Positions 9,622 to 22,202 are shown, counted from the stretch's first letter. The stretch: DNA of 64,000 nucleotides from Clostridiales bacterium (GCA_017561715.1 JAFZBN010000013.1:1-64000), one strand, 5' to 3'. The notes: generated from the letters alone by a model not told the origin. Made by a program: numbers and translations.

Positions 9622-9649
9622 AGAGGCTGCCTCGTATGAGACAGCCTCT
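9622..9649. terminator. Bidirectional terminator between convergent genes
   Basis: AGAGGCTGCCTC and GAGACAGCCTCT pair with one mismatch around a four-base loop. The minus-strand side is followed by TTTTTC, suiting the asnS-asnA operon. The plus side would end the 8332-9588 transcript. Confidence 0.8.
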
Positions 9650-9675
9650 CGCCATTTCTAATTATTTGTCAGCCA

Positions 9676-10686
9676 TTAAAGAAGATTAACACCGTGCGCA
9701 GCCGCTTTCTCGACTACGTCCTCCGGCCAGATCGAAGACTGAACTTCTCCGATGTGCGCTCTCTGCAGGAAGAACATGCAGATACGGGACTGACCGATAC
9801 CACCGCCGATGGTGTACGGAACCTTGCAGGAAAGTACATCCTTCTGGAACGGAAGCTCTGCTCTCTCTTCGCAGCCTGCGATCTTGAGCTGCTTCGCCAT
9901 GGCTTCTTCGTCAACACGGATACCCATGGAGGAAAGCTCAAGAGAGCATCCGAGTACCGGATAGTAAACGAGGATATCACCGTTCAAGGACCAGTCATCG
10001 TAGTCCGGCGCACGGCCGTCATGCGGCTTTCCGGATTTCAGAGCGCCACCGATCTGCATGAGGAATACCGCGCCGTACTCTTTCGTGATGAGCGTTTCTC
10101 TTTCCTTCGGTGTCTTATCCGGATACATGTCCTCGAGTTCCTGTGTGGTGATGAAGTGGATCTCGTTCGGAAGGAACGGGTCCATAAAGTGATACTTACC
10201 GCACATATAGTACTCGGTCTGCTTGATCGCCATGTAGATGCGGAAAACAGTCTCTTTCAGAGTCTCGATGTTTCTCTGCTCTTTTGTGATGATCTTTTCC
10301 CAGTCCCACTGGTCAACATAGATCGAGTGGAGGTTGTCTGTATCTTCGTCACGACGGATCGCCGTCATATCGGTATAGAGGCCTTCGCCCGGGTGGAAGC
10401 CGTACTTGCAGAGCGCCATTCTCTTCCACTTCGCAAGAGAGTGAACGATCTCAACTTCCTTCTCGTTCAATTCCTTGATACCGAAAGCGACCGGTCTTTC
10501 TACGCCGTTGAGGTTGTCATTGAGTCCTGTCTCCGGCTTTACAAAAAGCGGCGCCGACACACGTGTCAGGTTCAGTGCGTCAGAGAGCGCTCTCTCGAAA
10601 TAGTCTTTAACTTCCTTGATCGCGACTTCTGTTTCGCGGATCGTTTGCGGGCTCTTATAGCCGTCCGGAATAATGATCGTACCCAT
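9676..10686 (-). CDS. asnA: Aspartate-ammonia ligase (AsnA-type asparagine synthetase)
   Basis: A 336-residue protein of normal family length. It makes asparagine from aspartate, ammonia and ATP and is related to class II aminoacyl-tRNA synthetases. Recognisable segments are TEVAIKEVKDYFERAL near the start, YVDQWDWEKII, GKPHDGRAPDYDDW and the class II signature GGGIGQSRICMFFL near the end. ATG at 10686 follows AAAGGAGTG. It is the second gene of the asnS-asnA operon, 67 bases after asnS, so the upstream Asn T-box controls both charging and synthesis of asparagine. One copy of the window-wide octamer (10722) lies in the gap between the two genes. Confidence 0.95.
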   Translation of the reverse strand: MGTIIIPDGYKSPQTIRETEVAIKEVKDYFERALSDALNLTRVSAPLFVKPETGLNDNLNGVERPVAFGIKELNEKEVEIVHSLAKWKRMALCKYGFHPGEGLYTDMTAIRRDEDTDNLHSIYVDQWDWEKIITKEQRNIETLKETVFRIYMAIKQTEYYMCGKYHFMDPFLPNEIHFITTQELEDMYPDKTPKERETLITKEYGAVFLMQIGGALKSGKPHDGRAPDYDDWSLNGDILVYYPVLGCSLELSSMGIRVDEEAMAKQLKIAGCEERAELPFQKDVLSCKVPYTIGGGIGQSRICMFFLQRAHIGEVQSSIWPEDVVEKAAAHGVNLL

Positions 10687-10753
10687 TTTTCAACACTCCT
10701 TTATTGTTCGTTTTCTTATGCAAAAGCACTTGTCCCGTGGGACAGTTCAGATA

Positions 10754-12145
10754 TTAAAGTTCGCAGTTGTTGACCGTTCTCGGGAACGGGATGACGTCAC
10801 GGATGTTGCTTACACCTGTGAGATACATGACGCAGCGCTCAAATCCGAGACCGAAACCGGCGTGTCTTGCGGAACCGAACTTTCTAAGATCCATATAGAA
10901 TCCGTAGTCCTCCGGCTTCATGCCGAGCTCTGTGATACGGGAAGCGAGCTTCTCGTAATCGTCTTCACGCTGGGATCCGCCGATGATCTCGCCGATGCCC
11001 GGAACTAAGCAGTCCATTGCGGCAACTGTCTTTCCGTCTTCGTTGAGCTTCATGTAGAAAGCCTTGATCTCCTTCGGATAATCCGTAACAAATACCGGCT
11101 TCTTGAAGACTTCCTCGGTGAGGTATCTTTCGTGCTCGGTCTGAAGATCGCAGCCCCAGGATACCTTGTACTCGAACTTGTCGTTTACCTTCTCGAGGAT
11201 CTCGATCGCCTCGGTGTAGGTTACGTGACCGAAGTCGGAAGAAGCTACGTGCTGCAGCCTTTCGATGAGGCCCTTATCTACGAAATCGTTGAAGAACTTC
11301 ATCTCTTCCGGAGCGTTCTCAAGTACGAAGTTGATGATGTACTTGATCATAGACTCGGCAAGGAGCATGTCGTCCTTAAGATCTGCAAATGCGATCTCCG
11401 GCTCGATCATCCAGAACTCCGCGGCATGACGAGTCGTGTTACTGTTCTCGGCACGGAACGTCGGTCCGAATGTGTAGATGTTTTTAAACGCCATCGCGAA
11501 GGTCTCACCGTTCAACTGACCGGAAACCGTGAGGTTCGTCGGCTTGTTGAAGAAGTCCTGGCTGTAGTCGATAGAGCCATCCTCGAGCTTCGGGATGTTG
11601 TTGAGATCCAGTGTCGTTACCTGGAACATCTCACCGGCACCCTCGCAGTCGGAACCCGTGATCAGCGGAGTATGTACATATACGAAATCTCTCTCCTGGA
11701 AGAATCTGTGGATCGCGTATGCGCACAGGGATCTTACTCTGAAGACCGCCTGGAACAGGTTCGTTCTCGGACGAAGATGTGTGATCGTTCTTAAATACTC
11801 GATGCTGTGGCGCTTCTTCTGAAGCGGATAGTCCGGAGTGGAATCACCTTCCAAAACGACTTCCGTTGCCTGGATCTCGAAAGGCTGCTTGGCTTCCGGA
11901 GTCGCAACCAGTGTACCTGTAACGATGAGTGCCGCGCCGACATTGGTCTTGCTGATCTTCTCGAAGTTCGGAAGCGCGTCGTGATATACGACCTGGATCG
12001 GCTCGAAGAATGTACCGTCATGCAGTACGATGAATCCGAAAGTCTTGGAATCACGTACGGATCTGACCCAGCCGCCGACTGTCACTTCTTTACCGAGATA
12101 CTGTTCTCTGTTTCTGAAGATCTCTCTTACATCTAAAATGTCCAT
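10754..12145 (-). CDS. asnS: Asparaginyl-tRNA synthetase
   Basis: A 463-residue class II synthetase. The N-terminal OB fold binds the anticodon ([21 protein letters not shown], residues about 25-45). The catalytic domain shows motif 2 around [21 protein letters not shown] and motif 3 [15 protein letters not shown] near the C terminus. ATG at 12145 follows AGGAGGAAGAAAG. The leader carries a T-box with an AAC (Asn) specifier, which independently confirms the amino acid and separates it from aspartyl- or lysyl-tRNA synthetases. asnA follows in the same transcript. Confidence 0.95.
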   Translation of the reverse strand: MDILDVREIFRNREQYLGKEVTVGGWVRSVRDSKTFGFIVLHDGTFFEPIQVVYHDALPNFEKISKTNVGAALIVTGTLVATPEAKQPFEIQATEVVLEGDSTPDYPLQKKRHSIEYLRTITHLRPRTNLFQAVFRVRSLCAYAIHRFFQERDFVYVHTPLITGSDCEGAGEMFQVTTLDLNNIPKLEDGSIDYSQDFFNKPTNLTVSGQLNGETFAMAFKNIYTFGPTFRAENSNTTRHAAEFWMIEPEIAFADLKDDMLLAESMIKYIINFVLENAPEEMKFFNDFVDKGLIERLQHVASSDFGHVTYTEAIEILEKVNDKFEYKVSWGCDLQTEHERYLTEEVFKKPVFVTDYPKEIKAFYMKLNEDGKTVAAMDCLVPGIGEIIGGSQREDDYEKLASRITELGMKPEDYGFYMDLRKFGSARHAGFGLGFERCVMYLTGVSNIRDVIPFPRTVNNCEL

Positions 12146-12169
12146 CTTTCTTCCTCCTTTTTCGGGGAA

Positions 12170-12475
12170 ACAAAAACGCCCCGAAGCATCTTTCTTGCTT
12201 CAGGACGATCTATCATCGCGGTACCACCTGAATTGCTGTAATTACAGCCACCTCATCTGGGTTCTAGCAAACCCTGCCGCCTGACGCGCGGCTCTCGGCT
12301 TCCACTACTTTGCGTCTTGCGGCTTTTGTCGTACGCCGCCTTCGGCATTTCATTTTGCAGCTCGGAAGTGTTATTCACCTGTATTCACTCTATGGGGCTT
12401 ACACCGTCCCCCACTCGCTGGAAGCGATAAAACAGGCTACTTCTCTTCGTCATCGCTTTTTCCGTATTCAATTTG
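12170..12475 (-). promoter_or_regulatory. T-box riboswitch, Asn specifier (AAC), upstream of asnS-asnA
   Basis: Read on the minus strand this is a full T-box leader: stem I with the GATGACGAAGAG start and the distal CAGCGAG-type bulge; a specifier loop GAATAACACTTCCGAGC, in which AAC at 12372-12370 is the codon; the conserved T-box bulge in AATTCAGGTGGTACCGCG (12234-12217); and a terminator stem with GAAGC / GCTTC arms and a TTTTT run at about 12175-12170. Uncharged tRNA-Asn should stabilise the antiterminator and switch the operon on. The AAC reading also serves as the key for the second T-box at 25.1 kb. Confidence 0.95.
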
Positions 12476-12480
12476 AAGTT

Positions 12481-12509
12481 AGATTACTCTGCATACAATG
12501 GTTTGTCAA
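12481..12509 (-). promoter_or_regulatory. Promoter of the asnS-asnA T-box leader
   Basis: On the minus strand a perfect TTGACA (12509-12504) is followed after 17 bases by TAATCT (12486-12481). The -10 is only moderately good. The predicted start near 12474 lies just before stem I of the T-box. Confidence 0.6.
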
Positions 12510-12564
12510 GTCCCCGTAAGCGTTATGTAATCTTCATTATGATATAATGTGAAAAAACTGTTAG

Positions 12565-12592
12565 TTGACACGAAAAACGGGGAAGATATACT
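12565..12592 (+). promoter_or_regulatory. Promoter of the Wzz-like gene
   Basis: TTGACA (12565-12570) and TATACT (12587-12592) are 16 bases apart, about 45 bases before the ATG at 12643. A second -10-like TATAAT at 12543-12548 has no clear -35. Confidence 0.6.
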
Positions 12593-12642
12593 ACTTAGGA
12601 GCGCGTTTTCGGACGCCTTAGGTTTCATCACGGGAGAAAAAT

Positions 12643-14124
12643 ATGGAAAACAACGAAGTGCAGATCAGGATCCAGGACGTATTTGCCTCATTTTTAAAGT
12701 CGATTGTATGGATCGCGGCAATCACTATTTTCTTTGCAGGAGCGCTCGGTGCTTTCGGCATCTACAAAGCAAGACACACGAAGGTAAGCGGGGCTTACGC
12801 GGCGAACATCGCGACGAAAGAAAAAGAAGTCGCCGAGAAACAAGATGAGATCTTCAATCTTGAGAAAGAAAACGCAACAATCCGTGACGTTGATATTCCT
12901 TTCACGGAGAACCGTATCAAGAAAGAACAGGAATTAAGCGACAGCAGAAAAGAATATGCGTCTAACAGCATCTATCACTCCATCGACCCGTTCAACGCGG
13001 GCTGCGCGAAGATCACGATCGCGGTGCACGTAGAAATCCCTGAAGATATCGTTGACGATATGCCTGAATATCGCGATAACGAGCAGCGTCGCGCGGCGAA
13101 CGCCTGTGTTTCTATGTACCCTTTCACTGACCAGGCTCTCGAAAAGGTTCGCGGCATCCTCGGTGAAGACTGCGAACTGCGATATATCAAAGAACTCGTC
13201 AACATCACGAATATGAATAATCAGTTCGTCCGCCTTGATGTCTTCTATCCGGAACCGGAAAAGGCAAAAAAGGCTGCCGAGTATCTCTTCGGTGAAATGC
13301 AAAAGAGCATCACCGAGATCGATCCGGCTTTCTCCCTTTCCATTGTTACCGAATTCAGCGGATTTGAAGTCAACTGGCAGGTCTATGACGATCACTCCCT
13401 GCATTCCGATAAGGTCATCCTTGCCGAAAAGAACATGGCGGCGGACATGGATTCTCTGAACGAAAAGAACGCCAAACTGGATCTCAACACACAAAAGATC
13501 AATCTGGCGACCGGCGAACTGAACGCCCTGAACAATGAACTCTCCGCTGCTGAGAATGCTCTTGCCAACGCACGTCAGGCGCAGTCCGCGAAGAAAGGAC
13601 TCGTCAAATTCGGCCTGATCGGTGCTTTTGCGGGATTCTTCATCGCATGCGCATTCTTCTATCTGAAGTATCTCCTCGGCGGAAAGATCAGAAACAGAAA
13701 CAGCATCATCGGCCGTTATCCGTACCCGCTCCTGGGTGTCGTTCCGTCCACGAAGAAGTATCTGTTCGGTAAGACCATCAAGAGACTCGAGGGCGATCCG
13801 GTCTACGCGGATGACGACGTGATCACGGCGATCGCGGCCAACGCCCTTGCGATCGCGGATACCGAAGGTTCCACCGGAAACTGTCTGGTCGGCACCATCG
13901 AAGAAAAGGATCCGTCCCTGAAGGCGCTGAAGGAAGCTCTGGACGGCAAGGTCTCTTATGCCGGCAATATCCTCTCCGAAGCTCGCGCGGTAAAAGCACT
14001 TGATAAGTGCTCTCACGTGATCCTCGTTGAGAAGAGAAATGAGTCCCAGATCGATTCCCTTACGGAAGAGATCACCAAGCTTAAGTCCCTGAAGAAGGAG
14101 ATCCTCGGCATCATCCTTCTGTGA
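12643..14124 (+). CDS. Wzz/CapA-like polysaccharide co-polymerase protein
   Basis: A 493-residue protein with one membrane span near residues 20-42, a long predicted coiled coil and outside domain (about 50-315), a second span near residues 328-348, and a cytoplasmic tail that looks like a degraded BY-kinase-like domain without a Walker A. This is the plan of chain-length regulators of capsule or exopolysaccharide. No glycosyltransferase, flippase or kinase gene is adjacent, so it is an orphan and the role is inferred from topology only. The tail has an octamer copy at 13992. A strong hairpin terminator follows. Confidence 0.65.
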   Translation: MENNEVQIRIQDVFASFLKSIVWIAAITIFFAGALGAFGIYKARHTKVSGAYAANIATKEKEVAEKQDEIFNLEKENATIRDVDIPFTENRIKKEQELSDSRKEYASNSIYHSIDPFNAGCAKITIAVHVEIPEDIVDDMPEYRDNEQRRAANACVSMYPFTDQALEKVRGILGEDCELRYIKELVNITNMNNQFVRLDVFYPEPEKAKKAAEYLFGEMQKSITEIDPAFSLSIVTEFSGFEVNWQVYDDHSLHSDKVILAEKNMAADMDSLNEKNAKLDLNTQKINLATGELNALNNELSAAENALANARQAQSAKKGLVKFGLIGAFAGFFIACAFFYLKYLLGGKIRNRNSIIGRYPYPLLGVVPSTKKYLFGKTIKRLEGDPVYADDDVITAIAANALAIADTEGSTGNCLVGTIEEKDPSLKALKEALDGKVSYAGNILSEARAVKALDKCSHVILVEKRNESQIDSLTEEITKLKSLKKEILGIILL

Positions 14125-14184
14125 TGGATAAAGCATCCGCCGAAAGCAGGCGGATCTGATTCCGAATAACTACCTGAAAAAATG

Positions 14185-14215
14185 AAAAGGTCCGGTTTCT
14201 TACCGGACCTTTTTT
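14185..14215. terminator. Terminator between the Wzz-like gene and mgtE
   Basis: AAAAGGTCCGG and CCGGACCTTTTTT form an 11-bp stem with a 7-base loop. T-runs on both strands suit both converging genes. Confidence 0.85.
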
Positions 14216-14216
14216 C

Positions 14217-15623
14217 TTATGCTACCGTGTGGAAAAGATTGATCAGGAAGATCCACGCACATCCGTAGTAAGTGACTACGGCGACCAGATCGTTGACTGT
14301 CGTGATAAGCGGTCCGGAAGCGACCGCAGGATCGACCTTGATCTTATGAAAGAACATCGGTACTAAGGTTCCGACGAGGCTGCTGACGATCATGGCGAGC
14401 CACAAGGATCCGCCTACGCAGGCCGCAACGGCAAAGGAAAAACCGATCGGATAGTGCTTAAATGTCGCGACATAAAAGCCGATGCCCGCAAATGCCATGG
14501 CGCCTAAGAGCATGCCGTTACAGAATCCGACACGCATTTCCTTTAAGGCAAACTTGAATTTCTCACTGGTCTTCAGGTGCTCATCCATCAGAACACGGAT
14601 CGTAACAGCGAGCGACTGTGTGCCGACGTTTCCTGCCATGTCCAGGATAAGGCTCTGGAAACACACGACGATCGCAAGTTCGGATACGACGGTCTCAAAA
14701 AGTCCGACGACGGTGGAAACGAATAGTCCCAGTACAAGAAGCGTCACCAGCCACGGCAGGCGCTTTTTCATGCTCTCCGGAAGCGTTTCCTTCAGATCCT
14801 CCTCCGCGGTCAAACCGGCGAGTTTCGCGTAGTCATCACCCATCTCGTCATCGACGACTTCGATGATGTCCTGAGAGGTGATAACACCTAAGATCTCGTC
14901 ATTATCGTTCAGTACCGGGATGGAGTCCTCGGCGTAGTCCTTGATCTTCTCGATCGAGGTATCGATCTTTTCATGGTCGTGTACGTACGGGTAAGAAGTA
15001 ACGATCAGGGATTCGAGTTTGGCGTAGTCCCTCGCGCGGATCAGGTCTTTAAGATCGATAACGCCGTAGAACTTATCCTCTTTATCCGTAACGTAGATCG
15101 TGGAAATATTGTCGTTTTCATCTGCCTGGCGGATCAGCTCTTTCATGGCCTGCTTGATCGTCAGGTCGTCTTTTACCACGACAAAGTTCGTGGTCATCTT
15201 GGAACCGATCTCATCGTCCTCGTAGGACTGGATGAGTTTGATGTCCTGGGAACTTTCATCGTCCATCAAGGAGATGATCTTTTCCTGGGTCTCCTCATCG
15301 ACTTCTTCGAGTACGTCAACAGCATCGTCGGCGTCCATGTTTTCGATGATCTTCGCGGCGCTCTGAATATCGAGCTCGGAGATGAACTCTTCAGGTTCTT
15401 CCAGGTATGCGAAAACTTCGGAAGCCTTCTCGGCGCCGAGGATGTGGTAGACCTTTTTACGTTCTTCTTTAGTGATCTGCTCGAGAGCGTCAGCAAGATC
15501 GCTCTCATGGTAATCTTCGAGTTTCGCGCGGATCTCACCTTCCGACTTTTCAGAACGGATCAGCGCGACGATCTCTTCAACTACATTTCTGGTTTCATTC
15601 CTGGTTTCATTCTCGTAATCCAT
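14217..15623 (-). CDS. mgtE: Magnesium transporter MgtE
   Basis: A 468-residue protein of typical MgtE plan: an N-terminal acidic helical domain (residues about 10-130, with MDADDAVDVLEEVDEE), two CBS domains (about 135-255, with ISTIYVTDKEDKFYGVIDL and DSIPVLNDNDEILGVIT), a plug helix, and five membrane spans from about residue 285. The selectivity motif region AGNVGTQ is present. It conducts magnesium inward, gated by the cytoplasmic magnesium-binding domains. AGGAGG precedes the ATG at 15623. A 34-codon ORF with a strong ribosome site lies in its leader, suggesting attenuation or translation control by Mg2+. Confidence 0.95.
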   Translation of the reverse strand: MDYENETRNETRNVVEEIVALIRSEKSEGEIRAKLEDYHESDLADALEQITKEERKKVYHILGAEKASEVFAYLEEPEEFISELDIQSAAKIIENMDADDAVDVLEEVDEETQEKIISLMDDESSQDIKLIQSYEDDEIGSKMTTNFVVVKDDLTIKQAMKELIRQADENDNISTIYVTDKEDKFYGVIDLKDLIRARDYAKLESLIVTSYPYVHDHEKIDTSIEKIKDYAEDSIPVLNDNDEILGVITSQDIIEVVDDEMGDDYAKLAGLTAEEDLKETLPESMKKRLPWLVTLLVLGLFVSTVVGLFETVVSELAIVVCFQSLILDMAGNVGTQSLAVTIRVLMDEHLKTSEKFKFALKEMRVGFCNGMLLGAMAFAGIGFYVATFKHYPIGFSFAVAACVGGSLWLAMIVSSLVGTLVPMFFHKIKVDPAVASGPLITTVNDLVAVVTYYGCAWIFLINLFHTVA

Positions 15624-15752
15624 GATAAAACCGCCTCCTTTTGCAAAATTACGGCATTTTCATGCCGGCAAAAAAGGGAAGCTCATGTGAAAAATGATCC
15701 GGATCAAAATCGAAGGGATACTTCTTTTAGAGAAAACAGCCGGTTTTCGGCC

Positions 15753-15857
15753 TCAGTAAGTCATCTCGTGACGAAGATCTGTTCGTATGTGATTCTCATC
15801 TGAATCGTTTTTCGCAAAACAGCCACGCCTTCGATAACTGCCATCACAACTATCCAC
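15753..15857 (-). CDS. 34-codon leader ORF upstream of mgtE
   Basis: A GTG start at 15857 sits 5 bases after a near-perfect Shine-Dalgarno, AAGGAGGTGA, and reads 34 codons to TGA. The peptide is rich in Asp, Arg, His and Cys (starts MDSCDGSYRRRGCFAKND and ends RHEMTY). It begins about 31 bases after a consensus promoter. The 130 bases between its stop and the mgtE start hold several hairpin-prone stretches: GCCG-AAAAC-CGGC followed by TGTTTT, the palindrome GATCCGGATC before ATTTTT, and CGGCAT-GAAA-ATGCCG. This is the layout of a translated attenuator. Such leader peptides are known for Mg2+ transporters in Enterobacteria (MgtL), but this peptide is unrelated in sequence. Function is inferred from position. 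Confidence 0.65.
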   Translation of the reverse strand: MDSCDGSYRRRGCFAKNDSDENHIRTDLRHEMTY

Positions 15858-15894
15858 CTTCGTCACCTCCTTGTTTTTGGGAATACCTATTGAA

Positions 15895-15923
15895 ATTATG
15901 AACGCCCCAAAAGCAAATGTCAA
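15895..15923 (-). promoter_or_regulatory. Promoter of the mgtE leader
   Basis: On the minus strand TTGACA (15923-15918) and CATAAT (15900-15895) are 17 bases apart. The predicted start near 15888 gives a leader of about 265 bases before mgtE. A second, weaker TTGACT...TATGAA pair lies further upstream (15998-15969). Confidence 0.75.
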
Positions 15924-16100
15924 CGCCGTTTTTGAGGTTTTTTCGGTAAGACCGAAATACTGTTCTTTTTCATAAAAACATTTGTCTGCCCGAGTCAAAA
16001 TTTGGGTTTTACTCTCCCTTGTTTTCTGTTATTATATTTCCAGCAAATTTCCGTTTAGAGTTAGATAGGATATTTAATTTATTAAAGCGAGGAAGAGACC

Positions 16101-19319
<3,219 letters not shown>

Positions 19320-19391
19320 TCTGATGGCCGACGTCCGGCACACAGCGTCAGATTCCTGACCGGTCCTTTTCGATAGGTAAACAAAAGAGAA

Positions 19392-19684
19392 TCCCTGAAC
19401 ACGTCTCCGAAAGTTCTTTTGCAGAGACCGATTCAGGGATTTTCGTCATTTTCCTCTGAAACAGTCTCTGAAAGCAGGTTTACAGAGACTGAAACAGAGG
19501 AATTCGTCATTTTCCTCTGAAAGTGTCTCTGAAAGCAGGTTTACAGAGACTGAAACAGAGGAATTCGTCATTATCCTCTGAAAGTGTCTCCGAAAGCAAG
19601 TTTACAGAGACTGAAACAGAGGAATTCGTCATTTTCCTCTGAAACAGTCTCTGAAAGCAAGTTTACAGAGACTGTTTCAGAGAC
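19392..19684. repeat. Five tandem 61-bp units, each folding into a long hairpin
   Basis: Units start at 19392 (diverged), 19453, 19514, 19575 and 19636, all spaced exactly 61 bases. Each contains CCTCTG-AAA-CAGTCTCTG (or GTGTCTCTG), a 12-base loop, then CAGAGACTG-AAA-CAGAGG; the arms pair except for a symmetric AAA/AAA bulge. In the last unit the second AAA is TTT, giving a nearly perfect 18-bp stem. Units are joined by AATTCGTCATTTT. The period is not a multiple of three, so this is non-coding. It lies between carB and the HtrA gene and could act as a stacked terminator, RNA stabiliser or protein-binding array. Confidence 0.9.
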
Positions 19685-19804
19685 TTATTCCGACAATACC
19701 GCAGAATACGTCTTGGCAATATTACTTTTAAGTTATTTTAAAGTTGACGGGCTAGAGTATACTACAAGGTAGATGAAGCGTTTACCTTGTGAAGAAAGGA
19801 GACG

Positions 19805-21427
19805 ATGTGTCAAATGATTAATGATAATAACTTCACCAATATAAACGGAAGCGGAACTCCTTCTATTCCGGAAGGAAGCGCGCCCATGCGTCCGGGTTCG
19901 GTTTTTCAGACCGCAGGACAGGCCATGCAACCGCCGATCCTCTCTCCTTCTACTGTTTCGCCCGCATATAATATGCCTGTGACCACACAGGAGATCCAGC
20001 CGGCTCCGATCGCGCAGCAGCCGACGCCGGTTCAGCAGGAACCGGAAGTTCAGCCGGTGCAGCAGGCAATTCAGCCGGCTCAGGTACCGGCCGCCCCGGC
20101 GCCGATGCAGCCGCTCCTGACTCCTCAGATGATGGCCCCGGAGCTCCCCAGCTCACCTGTTATCGAGGAGCTTTCCAAGAAGAAAAAGAGAAAAGAGAAA
20201 AAGGTAAAAGAAACCAAGATAAAGGAAAAGAAAGACACCTCGGTAAGCAGAAAGCGTCTGGTCGCCGCATCCCTTGCGTTCTGCATGCTCGGCGCCACTC
20301 TTGGCGTGTGCGGCATGGTCGCGTATGGCATGTACTGGGCAGAGCAGGTCAAGTCAGATGCTGTCGATGAAGCAAAGAAAGCCGTAAAAGACGGTTCCGG
20401 TAAGAAATCCTCGTCGACCGGCGACGGTCAGTCCACGATCCTGCAGGGCGACCGCTCTTACTCCACCATCAACACGAGCAGCGTCGATACAAGTGAGAAG
20501 CACACCGCTTCGGAGATCTACGCCGCTAACGTGAATTCCACGGTCGGTATCTCTACACAGATCAAAGTGAACTACTATGGTTATCAGACAACGGCCGCCG
20601 CGTCCGGTTCCGGTTTTATCCTGACCGATGACGGTTACATCGTTACCAACTTCCACGTCATCGATGACGCAGAAGAGATCAAGGTCACCACTTTCGACAA
20701 CACTTCTTACGACGCAAATGTCGTAGGCTATGACGAAGAAAATGACATCGCGGTCCTCAAGATCGACGCAGAAGGTCTGTCTCCTGTCGTTCTCGGCGAT
20801 TCCGACAAATTGAATGTCGGTGACGATGTTGTCGCGATCGGCAACCCTCTCGGCGAGCTCACATTCTCCCTGACCAAGGGCTGTGTCAGCGCCCTCGACA
20901 GAAGCATTACCATCGACAACATGTCCATGAACCTCATCCAGACGGACTGTGCGATCAACTCCGGTAACTCCGGCGGCGCGCTTTTCAATATGTACGGCGA
21001 GGTCATCGGCATCACGAACGCCAAGTACTCCAATAACGGTTCCGCAGAGGCTACGATCGAGAGCATCGGATTCGCCATCCCGATCAGTACCGCACGCGTC
21101 ATCATCGAGAGCATCATTGAAAAAGGCTACGCGGATAAGCCGTACATCGGTGTCTACGCGGAGACTGTCAATGCAGGTTCTACCAAGTACAACGCGGACG
21201 AAGGCATCGGCATCCACGACATCATGGACGACAGCCCGGCCGAGCGCGCCGGCATTAAGTCCGGGGACGTCATCATCAAGATCGACGGAAAGAAAGTTAC
21301 GGATATTGCTGATCTGAAAATAAATATCAACCGTGTCGGTGTCGGCGGTAAGTTGACTCTGACGATCCTTCGTGACGGTGAGCAGATCGAGATCGTCGTC
21401 GACGTTGAAGCGGATACATCTTCCTGA
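19805..21427 (+). CDS. HtrA/DegP-like membrane-anchored serine protease
   Basis: A 540-residue protein. The cytoplasmic N-terminal 120 residues are rich in Pro, Gln and Ala, followed by a Lys-rich stretch and a single membrane span (about 155-180), so the protease faces outside. The trypsin-like domain shows the full triad: His in TNFHVIDD (about residue 285), Asp in ENDIAVLKI (about 315) and Ser in GNSGGALF (about 390). A PDZ domain follows from about 440 (SPAERAGIKSGDVIIKIDG). It probably degrades or refolds damaged envelope proteins. GGAG is only three bases before the ATG at 19805; an ATG at 19814 is an alternative start. Confidence 0.93.
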   Translation: MCQMINDNNFTNINGSGTPSIPEGSAPMRPGSVFQTAGQAMQPPILSPSTVSPAYNMPVTTQEIQPAPIAQQPTPVQQEPEVQPVQQAIQPAQVPAAPAPMQPLLTPQMMAPELPSSPVIEELSKKKKRKEKKVKETKIKEKKDTSVSRKRLVAASLAFCMLGATLGVCGMVAYGMYWAEQVKSDAVDEAKKAVKDGSGKKSSSTGDGQSTILQGDRSYSTINTSSVDTSEKHTASEIYAANVNSTVGISTQIKVNYYGYQTTAAASGSGFILTDDGYIVTNFHVIDDAEEIKVTTFDNTSYDANVVGYDEENDIAVLKIDAEGLSPVVLGDSDKLNVGDDVVAIGNPLGELTFSLTKGCVSALDRSITIDNMSMNLIQTDCAINSGNSGGALFNMYGEVIGITNAKYSNNGSAEATIESIGFAIPISTARVIIESIIEKGYADKPYIGVYAETVNAGSTKYNADEGIGIHDIMDDSPAERAGIKSGDVIIKIDGKKVTDIADLKININRVGVGGKLTLTILRDGEQIEIVVDVEADTSS

Positions 21428-21452
21428 TCAGGATTCCGTTTCAAAAGCACTG

Positions 21453-22190
21453 TCAGACATCGATCCGTTCGGAGAAGAAACCGAGACCATCTTTTCCGAT
21501 ACGAAGCACAAACGGGAACCGATCCTGACTTATGCACATGTAGTAGTCCTTTTCGGGGAAGTGCTCCTGAAGCAACGGATCGAAAAACCGTTTCCCATCA
21601 TGATTCTTCAGATCCTGTCGCCTTTCTTCAAAGGCCGGCAGGATCTTATTTTCTTCGACAAGTGATTTGATATACTCGGCGCAGAGCTCATCTTCCGCGG
21701 CCTGCTTCTTCGCCGAAAGGCCCATCGCGACGAGGGAGACTTCGAGTTCTTTTCGAGAGGCGCTATCGTCCTTTGCTTTAGAAGCAGCGGTACGGATGTA
21801 CTCCGCGACCGCCTTTGCGTTGACGAGGCTTCCCGTCAGGATCTCGGTCGCGCCAACGGCATTCACGATGCCCTGCGTTCCCGCACTTGTGGTGTGGATG
21901 ATGACTCTTCCTTCGATTCTGTCTTTCTCGGCTTCGACCTGCGACGGGGAGTTCCCGAAATCAAATCCCTCGACCTTGATCCCCTGTCTTTCGCCGATCA
22001 GGACGGATCCCGGGATCTTTTCGTGAAGAGCTTTTGCCTCCTCGATCGAACCCACCGGACGCACGAGTTTTGCGCCCAGATCGTAAAGATAGCACTCCAG
22101 TGAAAAAGCGCGGAATACGTCGATTATGACCGTCAGGCCACGAGCCTCTTTCGCTCCGGGAAGAAGATGCAGGATCTTGCAGTTGGTCAT
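21453..22190 (-). CDS. ComB-family 2-phosphosulfolactate phosphatase-like protein
   Basis: A 245-residue protein with the marks of the ComB family: VIIDVFRAFS near residue 20, IGERQGIKVEGFDFGNSPSQ near residue 66, and TTSAGTQGIV near residue 100. ComB proper removes phosphate from 2-phosphosulfolactate in coenzyme M synthesis, but the family is widespread in bacteria that do not make coenzyme M, where the substrate is unknown. It is the last gene of a minus-strand group after the lipoprotein and GH36 genes (12-base gap), and is convergent with the HtrA gene, 25 bases away. An octamer copy lies in that gap at 21443. Confidence 0.8.
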   Translation of the reverse strand: MTNCKILHLLPGAKEARGLTVIIDVFRAFSLECYLYDLGAKLVRPVGSIEEAKALHEKIPGSVLIGERQGIKVEGFDFGNSPSQVEAEKDRIEGRVIIHTTSAGTQGIVNAVGATEILTGSLVNAKAVAEYIRTAASKAKDDSASRKELEVSLVAMGLSAKKQAAEDELCAEYIKSLVEENKILPAFEERRQDLKNHDGKRFFDPLLQEHFPEKDYYMCISQDRFPFVLRIGKDGLGFFSERIDV

Positions 22191-22202
22191 CTCATAGCCC
22201 TC

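Noticed and set aside
15624-15890. M-box magnesium riboswitch before mgtE
   Set aside because: I could not find the conserved M-box core; the leader ORF explains the region better.
19392-19684. Regular repeats as a CRISPR array
   Set aside because: Units are 61 bases of continuous similarity with no variable spacers and no cas genes nearby.
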